Source of the DNA: Cricetomys ansorgei | Taxonomy: Eukaryota; Chordata; Mammalia; Rodentia; Nesomyidae | Assembly (NCBI GenBank): GCA_026225945.1 | Contig: JAMJFZ010003581.1 | Location: 5,145,001-5,209,000, forward strand | DNA: 64,000 bases | Reading direction: 5' to 3' | Shown here: positions 11,481-22,819 of the stretch, piece by piece | Position numbering within the stretch: position 1 is the stretch's first letter | Layout of the letters: each line of letters opens with the position of its first letter | Position numbers and translations under genes: made by a program | The notes under the pieces: generated by a model | What the model was told of the DNA's origin: nothing | What the model saw: the letters and a program-made list of their open reading frames with translations, nothing else | The model's database searches: none

Positions 11481-12999
11481 TTCTCTGCGTTCTTAATTTT
11501 GAGTTTCTCACTCTTGTTTCATGAATATTATCCTAAATGGCCTTTCTGAGCCCAGTTCATACCTACTATAAACTTTGTTTTAGGAAAAATACAAACTAAG
11601 ATAATATTATCTAACACCTCATTTGGAAGATGGACTATATGATAAGTACTAAAACTGATCTATTCTGCTGATGTAGTATTCACAGGGCTTGGTACTTTTA
11701 AGGTAAAATAAGTGATTTTCATGTGGTTTTAAATAATTCTATCTTATTTCTAATGATGAGGAAAAACTTGCATTTTTAACTTATAGCTTAAGTTAAAAAC
11801 ATTAGTATATACATTAAAGTTTGGTGGAATAAATATAACAGTCTCGTATATTTTGCAATACCTTATTGCAAATACCATCCTAAGAAACTTGATTAAGTTT
11901 CTTGCTGTTAGGGTTCAAGATTTAGAATTTTTTACCAGGGCCATTACTAAATCTGATATAAATCGAGTGGCAGGGCTTTTCAGATTTCAGTAGGGACTCA
12001 AGCTCCTGGTGACAGAAAATGATATTCCAAAATGTAATTAAAAATAATGAGCCAATAATGAAGTGTTGCATAATTACATTTGGCAACAAAAATATCAATA
12101 CTAGGCCCTTATAATACAATTTTAAATATTTTTCTCTTCAGCCAAGGAATGAATTGTGTGCTATTCAGTCGGACCCAATTAAATACACCTACTCATTTAT
12201 GGTCACTGTCCTAAATTAATTACAAAGGAAAGCAATAATTACAATGCAACAAAATAATAGCTAACCAAATGGTAAAATTTGTAGCATGAATAAACTTTAT
12301 TAACATAGAAAAATGATAAATTATTGCTCTTTATGACTTGTAGGATAAATACCTGCTTACCGAGAATTAGGTGGATATTCTATATCTCTCATCAACAGAA
12401 AGAAAATGCCTTAGGGTTTGCATGTCCATACCAAATTATGAGAAAAACCTCTGGAATGAAAATAAATATATGCTAGATGGTTCTATAAGCACAATTAAAA
12501 CCTTTGTTCTTAGTCAAAGTCATAGGTAATAGTGTATATCTTTGACATTTTTAGTCATTAGACATTCAGGCAATAAAGCCTGGCGATAAAAAAATGCAAA
12601 GTTTGCCTTTTAAGACATAAATAATCTTTCAGGATGTTATATTAAGTGAAATAAGCTTGAATGGGGAAATGTGTCATGCGATCTACTGTATATATTAAAT
12701 ATAAATATATTGATCACAATAGAAGGAGAGGGCAGGATGGCGGTGTCTAGAGATTGGTATGATTTGGGGAAAGAGTGTGGACAGATATTGATCAAGCAAT
12801 CAAGACTTTCTGTAGGAAAAAGTCAATTATACTTCATGGTGCCTATGGCTGCTAGAAATTCATTGTGTTTCTGAAAATGTTGATAGAGTGGATGCTGTTA
12901 TCATCATGAAAATAGCTCTGTAAGGCAGCAAGTATCTTCATTTAGATATTTCTACACCCGTCTGCTTACTTGAAAATAGCATGTAGGTATAAAATAAAC
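11481..12999. other. Unassigned AT-rich sequence
   Basis: About 1.5 kb with no recognisable repeat or gene. Confidence 0.45.
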
Positions 13000-13165
13000 A
13001 TAGTTTCACCTTGTGTGTGATCATGTGCATATGAGTATGCCTATACTGTACATGTGTGTCCCTGTGCATGGAGGCCAGAGATGAAATTTACATATTTTGC
13101 CTCATTAGCTGTCTGCCTTGTTGCTTTGTCTTATGAGGTCCAGACTCTAATGTCATGATGATTAA
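13000..13165 (-). mobile_element. B3/B4-like SINE fragment, antisense (weak)
   Basis: TG-rich sequence is followed by 'ccctgtgcatggaggccaga' and a degraded body, which fits the 3' half of an old reversed B3/B4. Confidence 0.4.
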
Positions 13166-13950
13166 CAGATATAATGGGACTTATATATGACAATAGTCAC
13201 AAAGTTGATATGATATAGATATATTGACTTCAAATATTCTTCTAACTAAAGCCTCTACATTCTTGTTAGTTCTTTAACATGCTACCTCTACTCCATTAAG
13301 GCAAATCAGTTTGGACATGACAGTTTTAGATGCAGAGCATCATTTCTACAAAAACAAATATTTTCAGCTGAGCACTATCTGTATGTTGAGGGAACATATG
13401 GAAAATTAAACTGGGGAAGATAGAAAATAGTGTTTTTCTTTTTTATTCTTACTGTATTCCATTCACATCTATCTAATGAGGCAACCTAGGAAGGGGAAAA
13501 CGGAATAAACAAGAAATAAGTGTGAAGATTTGAGGGACTAAGGCAATGGGGAATCTGGTCTGTCAGGTCTTCTCTTGATTGAATTTAAAGTTCCTCACTG
13601 GTCTCTGGGGAACTGACATTGTACTCAGCAGGCAGTCTCTTTGCTGTTAATTACAGATAATAGAGGGTATTTGCTTGTAAAGGGAATTGATCCACCAAGG
13701 AAAACCTTTCTAGTATAATAAGAGAGAGGGGTCTGAGTTTTTCTTCACATTTCTCCTTCAAAGCTTTGCATTTACCACATGGCCTGTAAATATTCATGTC
13801 GTGCATTTACACATGACTTTTATAATACTGATCTATATACTTCTCTATTGTTCTCTTAGCTTGACTTTGAAAATAAGATTCGAATTTATGTTTTGAAATC
13901 TTTCACTAGTCCAGTTGTATTAATTATCTGAAATTAATAACAGCTTTATT
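13166..13950. other. Unassigned sequence
   Basis: No recognisable element. Confidence 0.45.
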
Positions 13951-13951
13951 A

Positions 13952-14310
13952 ATTGTCTTTCTTGTTGCTGTGATTAAATTTCTGAAAAAGAACCAACTTA
14001 AGAATGAAGGACTTATTTGGTTAAAGATTGAAGAAGCCACATAGCCATCATGTTAGGGAAGTTATGGCAAACAAGAGCATGAATTGGCTTGCTACATTGG
14101 CTCAGTAGTCAGGGAGCAGAGAGATGAAATCTGGTGTTCCACTGGCCTTCTCTTCTTTAAGGTCAGCCTTAGCTCATGGAATGGTAGCCTCTACCATTTA
14201 AGGTAGATTTTCTTTCTTTAGTTAAGCCTTTCAAAATGCCCTCATAGACTTACTCAAAGGTGTATTTCCACGGTAATTATAAATCTTGTTGAGTGGTCAA
14301 TAAAGTTTTG
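13952..14310 (-). mobile_element. LTR-like rodent repeat, antisense, copy 1
   Basis: On the plus strand it begins 'cttgttgctgtgattaaatt', then 'gaatgaaggacttatttggt', 'catagccatcatgtta', and ends near 'atttccacggtaattataaa'. This is the reverse of a common murid medium repeat resembling MaLR LTRs. The exact family is not assigned. Confidence 0.55.
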
Positions 14311-14324
14311 CTACCACCACAGAC

Positions 14325-14610
14325 AACTAGCTACTTAGCAGCTTAAAACACACCATGCCATGGTTTCTGTGGATCATCAGTGTGTCCATTGCTTAGCTTG
14401 GTTCTGTACTCTAACACAGTTACAACTGAGCTGTTACAGGCCTGATGTCTCATTTGGAGATTCATCATTTCACACAGTACTGGTAGAGTTTGGTTCCCCA
14501 TAGGCTAATATAAGGATGCCAGTTCAGTTTTTAGTTGGCATTTATCTCAAAGCTGAATTCAAGAACCTTCCACATCAACCGAACAGTGGCTATGTGACTG
14601 TGAAAGTAGA
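14325..14610. mobile_element. Old mammal-wide repeat
   Basis: 'agctacttagcagcttaaaa' and 'ggtttctgtggatcatcagt' followed by 'ttgcttagcttggttctgta' resemble a widespread ancient repeat ('cagcttaaaacaac...tttctgtgggtcag...'). Class (MaLR or hAT) and strand are not resolved by eye. Confidence 0.4.
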
Positions 14611-14661
14611 GGAAACCATCGAAAGGGTCTGTTAATAAGATTCTGTTACAAGATGAGGATG

Positions 14662-15010
14662 GTTGTATTAGCTATTTGTCTTGTTGTTGCAACTAAACAG
14701 TGACAAAACAGTTTAAGGAAGAGTTTACTTTGACTATGGCTCAAAGTTATATAGTCCACCATGTGGAGAAGCCTTGGTAGAAGAACACTGAAGCAGCTTA
14801 TTATGTCACATCTTCAATCAGGAAGAAGAGAGAACAGAATGCTAATGCTCAGCTCATTGTTTCCTTTTTGTTCAGTCTAAGACAAAATGGTGTTACCATC
14901 ATTTATGATTGCTCCTGCCACTTCAAACAACACTGTTTATATACTCCTCATGGACATGCCCAGAAGTTTGTCTCCTAAGGAAGTTAATTTTCTGTCATGT
15001 GGGCATTCAA
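14662..15010 (-). mobile_element. LTR-like rodent repeat, antisense, copy 2
   Basis: Same family as the copy at 13952. It begins 'tcttgttgttgcaact', passes 'aggaagagtttactttgact' and 'tagtccaccatgtgg', and ends near 'gacatgcccagaagtttgtc'. The plus-strand frame at 14887-15144 overlaps its end and is not a gene. Confidence 0.5.
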
Positions 15011-15157
15011 TATTAAGCATCATAGTGATAATTACTAATTGTGTGGTATATGTACACATACTACATGACCACAGTGCCCAAACAGAAGAGCTCACAAGGA
15101 CTTTGGCATTCAATGAATGTTTTCAATTGCATGTGGAACTTTAAGGCACTGAAAACA

Positions 15158-15300
15158 TAGCCAGGTGTATGAGTGAAAGCCTGTAATCTCTGAACTTGGA
15201 AAGTACAAAGAGAATTAAAATTTCAAAGTCATGTTTGACAAAATGGATAGTTTAAGGCCATCCTGGGCTATATAAGACTGTTCTAAAGCAAAGCAAAAAA
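15158..15300 (+). mobile_element. B1-related SINE, sense
   Basis: 'ccaggtgtatgagtgaaagc', 'ctgtaatctctgaacttgga' and 'gtttaaggccatcctgggct' appear in order. The middle appears to hold the internal duplication typical of rodent B1 ('tttcaaagtcat...' then 'tttaaggccatc...'). B1 derives from 7SL RNA. The element runs straight into the GCAAA array as its tail. Confidence 0.65.
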
Positions 15301-15305
15301 ACAAA

Positions 15306-15395
15306 GCAAAGCAAAGCAAAGCAAAGCAAAGCAAAGCAAAGCAAAGCAAAGCAAAGCAAAGCAAAGCAAAGCAAAGCAAAGCAAAGCAAAGCAAA
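15306..15395. repeat. (GCAAA)18 microsatellite in a SINE tail
   Basis: Eighteen uninterrupted GCAAA units, preceded by imperfect units back to about 15286. The minus-strand open frames over it translate to Ala/Leu/Leu/Cys/Phe repeats and are artefacts. Confidence 0.97.
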
Positions 15396-15644
15396 ACACA
15401 CCTGACCAAATAGAAAAAAGAAAGTATACACTGAATTAGAGGAATCAGCAAAGATTAAAATATGTTTGTGTGAATTCAACAGGAAAGAAAAAATGCTAGG
15501 CTACTGGAAGAAGAATCTTATTTTGAAAAATAGTAAAAATTTATTATATAGGCAGAGCTTTTCATATGCAATAGAGTACTCTAAATATTTTATGTGCATT
15601 AATATACTGTTACTACTATTTTGAAGCATGGGACCAAATACCCA

Positions 15645-15990
15645 ATATGAAGATATTTTGAAGAGGAAAGCTTGTTCACTGTCCGGGGACAGAATCCATC
15701 ATAGCAATAAAAAACATGATAGACAGAACAGCTCACAGCTGGGACAATGAGATCTTGTTCACATATTGCTGGATCACAAAGCAGAGAGAGATTTATATCA
15801 TGCCCAGTGTCTTTTCTCATCATCCCCTTTTTACTTTCTGGGACTTTAGCCAATGGTATGGTGCCACCATATTCAGGATGAATATTTATACCTCATTTAA
15901 ACATCTCTGGAAATGCCTTCACAGACACAACTAGAGGTGTTTCTCCTAGGTAATTCCAATCCAGTCAAATTTATAATGAAAGTAAATTCT
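15645..15990 (-). mobile_element. LTR-like rodent repeat, antisense, copy 3
   Basis: 'ggggacagaatccatcatag', 'gcagagagagatttatatca', 'gccaatggtatggtgccacc', 'acattc/attcaggatgaata' and 'tagaggtgtttctcctaggt' follow the same order as the neighbouring antisense copies. It ends near 'ccagtcaaatttataatgaa'. Confidence 0.6.
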
Positions 15991-15999
15991 ACAACTCCT

Positions 16000-17180
16000 T
16001 TTCTTTTTACTCAAGGATATCATTTTACATGATAACATTCCTACCATGGTCCCCATACTCTTGTGATCATCTCATAAGATAAAATGTATTTGGTCTAGTT
16101 TAACAGCTCTCATAATCTTAGAAGTTTCATCACTGTTCAACATCCAAATTCTCAAGACTTTTCTTTGATTCAACAATATTTTGTTCATGAACTTCTATAA
16201 ATTAAGTTGTATAAATTAGATACTTCCAACACACAGTGGTACAGAGTGTTTCTCATTCCAAATAGTAGAGATAGTTGACTAGCTACGAAAATGTGGTCTG
16301 GAAGGAGTCCAAAAGACAAGAAGGTATATACATCAAATCCTTTAGATTCATGCACAATATTTGAGAACCTTAATGGTATTATGTGAGCTCTAACAACCTT
16401 GGGTAGCTCTGCTTCACTAATTCTGTCTCCTGCAGCCCACAATGCCTGTCTTCTGGATTGGGTCTATTCTCTGCAGGTTCCTCAGTAGATCTTGCTAGAG
16501 CACCAGCATCTCCAGTACGTTTCTGTCTCCATTGTAATGCAGCCTTCCCTTTCAGAGTTTCACACATGACTCCTATTGACTAAAAACACGAGCCTTTGGG
16601 ATCTTGATTCAATCTCTGTGGCTCCTGCTTTATGCATGCCTGAAAATTCAGAAGCATGTGAAAGTCTTCAACTTTGAACTCATTCTCCTTTGTCTATCAA
16701 AATGTACATTTTTCATAACTTTTGCTTTCCCTCACTGTAGATCTGACTAAATATATTGAGCAATAAATATGTCAGTCTTTGTTTTATTCTGTCTTTAAGT
16801 TTTCCTGTTAAGCATCCTAATTATGTGCTTTTGTATTTAGCCAGACTCAAAATTTCAGGTTACAGACAGGAAAAAGACAAATTCTTTGTTAGAGTATGTA
16901 TGACATGAATGCCTCTAATTCCAGATAGCAATAAACTCCTTGTTCTCCTTGAAAATCTCATGGGCACATTTTACAAACCTGCATTTCTATTGATATCCTG
17001 ATCTGCTGAATACATACAAGTTGACAAAACATTCTGGTCATTCTAGAAATCCAGTAGCCTGTATATCTTCAAACTCTTCAGCATTCCTCCCAAGAAGCAG
17101 TTCAGAAATCCTAAAAACTACATGTCAGCTTTCTCATAGCGGTGACATCACTTCTTAGTGTAGCAACTCTCTATACTCAC
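16000..17180. mobile_element. Probable rodent interspersed repeat, family unknown
   Basis: Blocks such as 'tctgtctcctgcagcccaca', 'gcctgtcttctgga' and 'agcctttgggatcttgattc' look familiar from murid repetitive DNA, possibly ERV-derived. I cannot name the family or fix its ends. Minus-strand frames at 16185-16442 and 16379-16567 lie inside it and lack support. Confidence 0.3.
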
Positions 17181-17184
17181 TACT

Positions 17185-17575
17185 TCTTTATTGCTAGGTC
17201 TCAAGACTTTGCAAGGGACAATTTAAGGAATGAAAGATTCATTTGAATTTACAGTTCAGGAGATGGTAGTGTCTATCATGGCTGTAAAGACATGGTATCA
17301 GAAATGGCTGACACTGTAGATTGGAGAATTTGCTTATATCACCAGTATCAGTGTATCAGAAAGAGAGATGAGTGCTAGTGCTCAGTTCAATTTCTCCATG
17401 TTATTTTTTTCAGTCTAGGATCCCAGAAAATTGGAGGTTGTTACTTATATTAGCTGAATCTTCCTTCCTTAGTTAAATCTCTCTTCAAACAACCCTTTCC
17501 CCAACTTACACAAGGTTGAGTCCTCTAAATTATTCTAAATCTGGCCAAATGGGCAATGAAGATTAACCTCCACAA
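17185..17575 (-). mobile_element. LTR-like rodent repeat, antisense, copy 4
   Basis: Same family as copies 1-3: 'gaatgaaagattcatttgaa', 'gtgtctatcatggctg', 'cagtctaggatcccagaaaa' and a terminal 'gcaatgaagattaacc'. Its 5' start ('ctttattgctaggtc') is degraded. Confidence 0.5.
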
Positions 17576-17823
17576 TATACATTCTCCACAATAGCTCTTA
17601 GAGAAAACAATATTATTCATAGTCTCACAAATAATAAAAGTGGGCTCTGGTGATGTAATTGTCAAATTTGTAAGCTAATAATTATTAAAAACTGAATTCA
17701 GCTCCAATATTCTAGCACCATAACTCATGTTCATGAGCTAAGATAAAGCATTTTTATATATTTTAAGGAATAAAACTATATAATTTGCACTCCTCTGATT
17801 TTGCTTGTTATATATCTGTAATC

Positions 17824-18187
17824 CCAGAGAAACCATAATGCCTATATACATTCACTTGACATTCCTTAATAATATCTCATACTAATGAGATATTCCCATA
17901 TCTCCTTTGTGTATGTTCATTCATTTGTATGAGTATGGGCATGCAAATGCCATAAACCACAGGTAGAGGTCAGAGAACAATCCTAGTTGCCTGTCCTTTC
18001 CTGGTTTCCAGAGAAACCATAATGCCTATATACATTCACTTGACATTCCTTAATAATGTCTCATACTAATGAGATATTCCCATACCTCCTTTGTGTATGT
18101 TCATTCAGTTGTATGAGTATGGGCATGCAAATGCCATAAACCACAGGTAGAGGTCAGAGAACAATCCTAGTTGCCTGTCCTTTCCTG
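17824..18187. repeat. Recent 184-bp tandem duplication
   Basis: Unit 1 (17824-18007) is repeated head to tail as 18008-18187. The two copies differ at about three positions over 180 bp ('aatatctcat'/'aatgtctcat', 'catatctcc'/'catacctcc', 'attcatttg'/'attcagttg'). The four bases 'gttt' at 18004-18007 are not in the second copy. The unit contains part of an old TG-rich SINE-like block but no coding signal. Confidence 0.97.
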
Positions 18188-18189
18188 TG

Positions 18190-18755
18190 CTTAGGATATG
18201 GTAAAACCTCATCTTTTTATTCAGAAAAAGAACCTACATTGGCTATCATGAATGATATGTGTGCAAACTACTAAATTCCTCTCAGCTGTGCAATATTTCC
18301 AACATATGGTAGGTATCTAGAAATCCTTGGTGATATATTTCGTTTCTCCTTCATTATGTATTTCACTATAATATAGATAGGGGTAGATAATTCAAGCATA
18401 GGACTATTTTATGTTTTTCTAATTTATTTATTAATTAATATTTAAGAAAGACAAAAGACAGCAACCATAAAATTCTATCTTCTTTTAAAAATGATTTAGA
18501 TCATAATCTAAAAGCTATCTGATAGAAGAAAGTATGGCATTTACACTATTCAGTACTGAATTATATTAAAAATTACTGAATATATCTGAGTGACTCAAAT
18601 TCAGGTTCATTATAATTGTTGCTCCAAACATAATGTTGCTTCACATGGCAAGATAATTTAGTTGTGGACATCAAACTATAATAACATTGTACTTAAGTTT
18701 TGCAAACTTAAAATAACAGATTGTTTTTAAGAATACATTTTGTTTTGCAGCCTAA
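18190..18755. other. Unassigned AT-rich sequence
   Basis: No recognisable element. Confidence 0.45.
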
Positions 18756-18759
18756 TTGA

Positions 18760-19640
18760 GAAGAATGTACAGACATGTACATATATCTTCTTCACACATA
18801 CATCCATAATCTCCCTCACTTTTAATATTCTGTGCTATTGTAGAATATTTTTCCAAATGTTGAGTTTAGACTTTCATATTATTTCCTTACTGATGTCCAT
18901 AATTTACATCAAGGTTCACTCTTGGTGTTACAGATTCTATAAGTTTGTTCCAATGTACACTAACATGGATTTGATTGCCACATAGTCAAGAGTAATTTTA
19001 CTACCTACACGTATTCTGAGCTAAAGTATTCGTTACTTTCCTCTTATCATATCTTAAGACCACTTATGTTTTAACTGTCTATACTGTTTTGCTATTTTCA
19101 TAATGCTTTGTTTTTAGAATAGTACATCATGTAGCCTTTTCAGTAAGCAATATGGATGATTTCAGTAAACAATATGCCTTTGATTTTCTGCTTTGTCTTT
19201 ATATGACAACTCATTTGTTTTCAATAGTGGAATAACATCCCATCCTCTAGACAATACCAAGCTTTATTTATCTTTTCATTTACTGAAGAACATCTTGATT
19301 GATTCCCAGTTTTTGCAGCAATGAATAAAGCTGCTATAAACATCTATGTGAAGGTTTTTATGTAGACATATGTTTTTAACTCCTTTGGGTAAGTTCCAAG
19401 GAACATGATTGTTGGGTTGTACAGTCAGGGTATATTTAGTTCTGTGAGAAACTGTTGAACTGTCTTCCAGAGTGACTATACCATTTCGGATTCCCACCGA
19501 CCCTGAATGACAGCTCCTGTTACTTTATATCTTTACCATCGCTTGGTGTTTTCAGTGTTCAGAAATTTGGAAGTTCTAATAGGTGTGTGGTATAGATTGA
19601 TTTTTTTTTCTTTTACTTTTTCATGTAATGGTATTGCTTA
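18760..19640 (-). mobile_element. L1M (mammal-wide L1) 3' region, antisense
   Basis: The plus strand carries the classic reversed L1M3'-end series: 'acagattctataagtttgtt', 'gtacatcatgtagccttttc', 'tttatttatcttttcattta', 'gaataaagctgctataaaca', 'aactcctttgggtaagttcc', 'actgtcttccagagtgacta' and 'ttctaataggtgtgtggtat'. It predates the rodent-primate split and is heavily mutated. Short frames at 18740-18985, 19276-19497 and 19507-19719 are by-products. Confidence 0.88.
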
Positions 19641-21390
19641 TAAATGCATTCTAAACTTCCTGGAAAATTTTGTCTATCATTCCTTGAAAATCATGAGAGG
19701 AATGATAAACGTAGACTGATGAACACTGACTACATTTGTTCATATTTTTTCAAATTTGTATGTTTGCATTACTTGTTTGTACATTGATCTCTCTACAGTT
19801 CTATTATCATTCGTCCACATACTCTAATCCCATCACTTCCAGGATTTTGGAGACATTTCACATCTGAGACAGTTTTGCTGAGGACCAGATACCAGATTCT
19901 CATCAAAGTAGTTGTAGCTCCTCCATTTTAAATGTACGACTTTGAAGTCTTAGCTTAATGAAAGGTTGGTCTTACATCTACTTTAAGTGGATTTGCTGGA
20001 AGCTCCATGAACCAATGTACCTAACAGCTTACTACATAGGCGAACTGAGCACTTAGAGGTGCATGAAATACCTATCTAGACTCCACCCATTTATTTTTTT
20101 ACATGAATGGTTTTTCCCTTGGTAATCTGATATTGTTTATGACACTCTCTCTATCTAGCTACCAGACAAACATTTAAGAAGCATCCCGGCGTCTTCCTTC
20201 TGACTAATTACTCAGTATCTAACCAGTAATGTAACATTACATCTAAATGTACTACTCGGTCTTTCTTTGTCCTATAGTTGTATCCTCTGGGTTGAGTTTA
20301 AGCATTATTCCTTTAAGTCAAAGGAACTGTGTACCCATGATACTCTCATGAGATCTGGTCTACTGATTTTTTTCTTTTTCTTTTTAGGACAAAAGACAGG
20401 CTCACCAGGCTCAGAAACCTCAGCTTCACCAACCACCAAAAGACCGTCTTAAGGTCTTTCCTATTCCTGAAGTTACAGAAGAGGTGAAAATTTTAATGAA
20501 AGGACTCTTCTGTAGTATAGGTCCCTGTAAATTAGCAGGAAACTTTTGTTGGGCCAGTTTTTGTGCATGTGTGAGTTGTTCATGATGCAGTTGGGACTCT
20601 TCAGTGATGCCTCAACTCCTAAGTTAACCCTTGAATTTTCTGGTAATGTAATGACCTTTCCGTCAGCCATATGCCTGTAAACTCCACCAATAAACTCATT
20701 GGTCAACTGGGCTGAACTTGGAATGTCTTCTCTAGCCTGTCAGTGACCCTTCTATGTGAGGTGAATAGATATTTTTAATTATGTATCTCCCCAGAACCTG
20801 TCACATGACAACTCAAGCATATTAAGCTTGCTTTGAATTAGTCTTATTATTATCCCATTACTCTTGGGATGATATTAGATACTGTGGTCTTCCTCCAGGA
20901 TGACTCCCCTCTAGTTCTTTTACAGAACAGTTATTGAAACATACCCCCCTCCACAAATCCCACGTAATATCTTAGAGTGTGCATCAATGACCCTCACAGC
21001 TTTCAGAAAAAAATTCAAATGCTTAAATCTTAGCATTGAGTCTCTTTGTAAACTGATTCTTTTCTTCTTCTTTTAAGCTTCTGTCATCCCTTCAATAAGG
21101 TCTTTTACTTGCCTGGACCCTTTGCTGATGGAATGTGCCCTAGAGATTCATTGCTCTCCTTACTCACTGTCTTTCTGCTTCATGAGTTCTGAGATGAAGA
21201 ATGGAAAGACCAAACAAAACATCTTATTCCAGGTAGCTTCGAGCTTTCACATTAGATTATGGAATTAAAAAGATGAAATTTATCATAGATGTACAAATCC
21301 TTGGCCTGCTACTTAATCTTTGACCTCGCTTTGGGACCCTGAAGATGGGCTTTAGGGATTTGCTGTATGCGATCACATTGAACAGATCAC

Positions 21391-21392
<2 letters not shown>
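19641..21392. other. Unassigned sequence
   Basis: About 1.75 kb with no repeat or exon I can recognise. The frame at 20473-20706 (minus) has no supporting feature. Confidence 0.45.

Positions 21393-21434
<42 letters not shown>
21393..21434. repeat. (TG)21 microsatellite
   Basis: 42 bp of uninterrupted TG. Confidence 0.98.
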
Positions 21435-21436
<2 letters not shown>

Positions 21437-22776
21437 TTCTGTTTTCCACTTTAAGAAAATGAAATTAAGACATATTCAAAATGCATTTAATGGATATAAA
21501 AGGAAATCACATTTTTATCTTTGAGATTTTTTTAAAGGAGTTTTTAAAAAGTTTTGGCTTCTTTAAGAAATTATACTCCTATGGTCCTTTCAGTATCAAG
21601 TTTTGAAAGATCTGTTGTGTGACAGCAAGGTAGAAATATCTATTGTAATGATGAAGGAGTATCCTAATGAAGATAATTTTTAACTAAAATTTAATGATTG
21701 ATATTGTCTGAAGTCATAAAGTATTTCATTTTTGTGATGCCATATGAATATTTTCTTTACATAATCCTGTAAAGAAATGCTTAATAGAAAATTATATAGT
21801 CTCGTAACTTACAAGCCAAGGACACCTAAGTATACGGAAATGACAAGTGTGTATTCTGGTGTTCCATTCCTTTTAGTGTCCAGTTTGTGCTGCCAATCTA
21901 ATTTTATTTGTATCTTGACTTTGTGGCGTCAATAAGCTTTGATCCTGATTCAAACTCTGGCTCAAACTACTTATCAGGCAAAAGACCTTGTGGAAGAGCA
22001 AAAGACCTGGTTGCTGCTTATTTGTGGAAAAGCTTCCTCATGTGTATAAAAATTCCTCAACCGGGGATCCTTGTGATGTTTTCAAGATTAGATATCACAG
22101 CAGGTGCTTGATAAGTATTTACCGAATAGACAGAACAATGAAATATAAGCTAAACTTAGGCTTAAGTCGACACTTGTAGTTTAACAACAACATCTGAGTT
22201 TTATCATGCTGAATGCTTCAAAATTTCCTTTTATCTTTCCATTCAGAGGAAGCATTTCAGTTGCTACATAGGGTGTAAAATTCATGGATACCTGCTCAAA
22301 TCTCATTAGTTTGTTATTACCACTTTTACAGGAGGGAGATGCTACATTCTCTAAAGTCAATATTGCAGTTTAGTGAGGTGAGTAGAAATGTCTTTGTAGT
22401 ATGTATATTTTCTGAGGGCTATAGCTAGCTCTCTATCAAAACGCATGTGAGAATCACTTAAAATGAGGAATTTAAAGGCTCTTGATTTCAAATTTTCAAG
22501 ACTGATAGAGGTACAGTCACAGCAGAGAAAAGCAGGTTATATTATACCTGTTAGAAAACTGAAAGTTTCCCTTTTCCCTTTTTATTATATTGTGAACCTA
22601 AGGGTTGATACCACTGGTGTTTAGGGTGTGTCTTTCATTTTAATGTTTGTCTCTGGATATGTCCACACAAATAAACCAAGAAATATGCTTTACTCATCTT
22701 TTAGATGCTTCTTAATACAATCATATTAATAATATGGGTGAACTATCATATCTATTTAGTATATTTTCAAGTGAAT
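21435..22776. other. Unassigned sequence
   Basis: No recognisable element. Confidence 0.45.
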
Positions 22777-22819
22777 TGTGTGTGTATGTGTGTGTGTGTG
22801 TATGTGTGTGTGTGTGTGT
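22777..22819. repeat. (TG)n microsatellite
   Basis: About 43 bp of TG with two TATG interruptions. Confidence 0.96.

Noticed and set aside
15215..15479. Minus-strand frames with repeated Ala-Leu-Leu-Cys-Phe
   Set aside because: Direct translation of the (GCAAA)18 microsatellite, not a repeat protein.
20380..20470. Short stretch that looked like a spliced-gene remnant (Lys/Gln/Pro-rich frame)
   Set aside because: Only about 30 codons, with no match I recognise and no neighbouring coding sequence.
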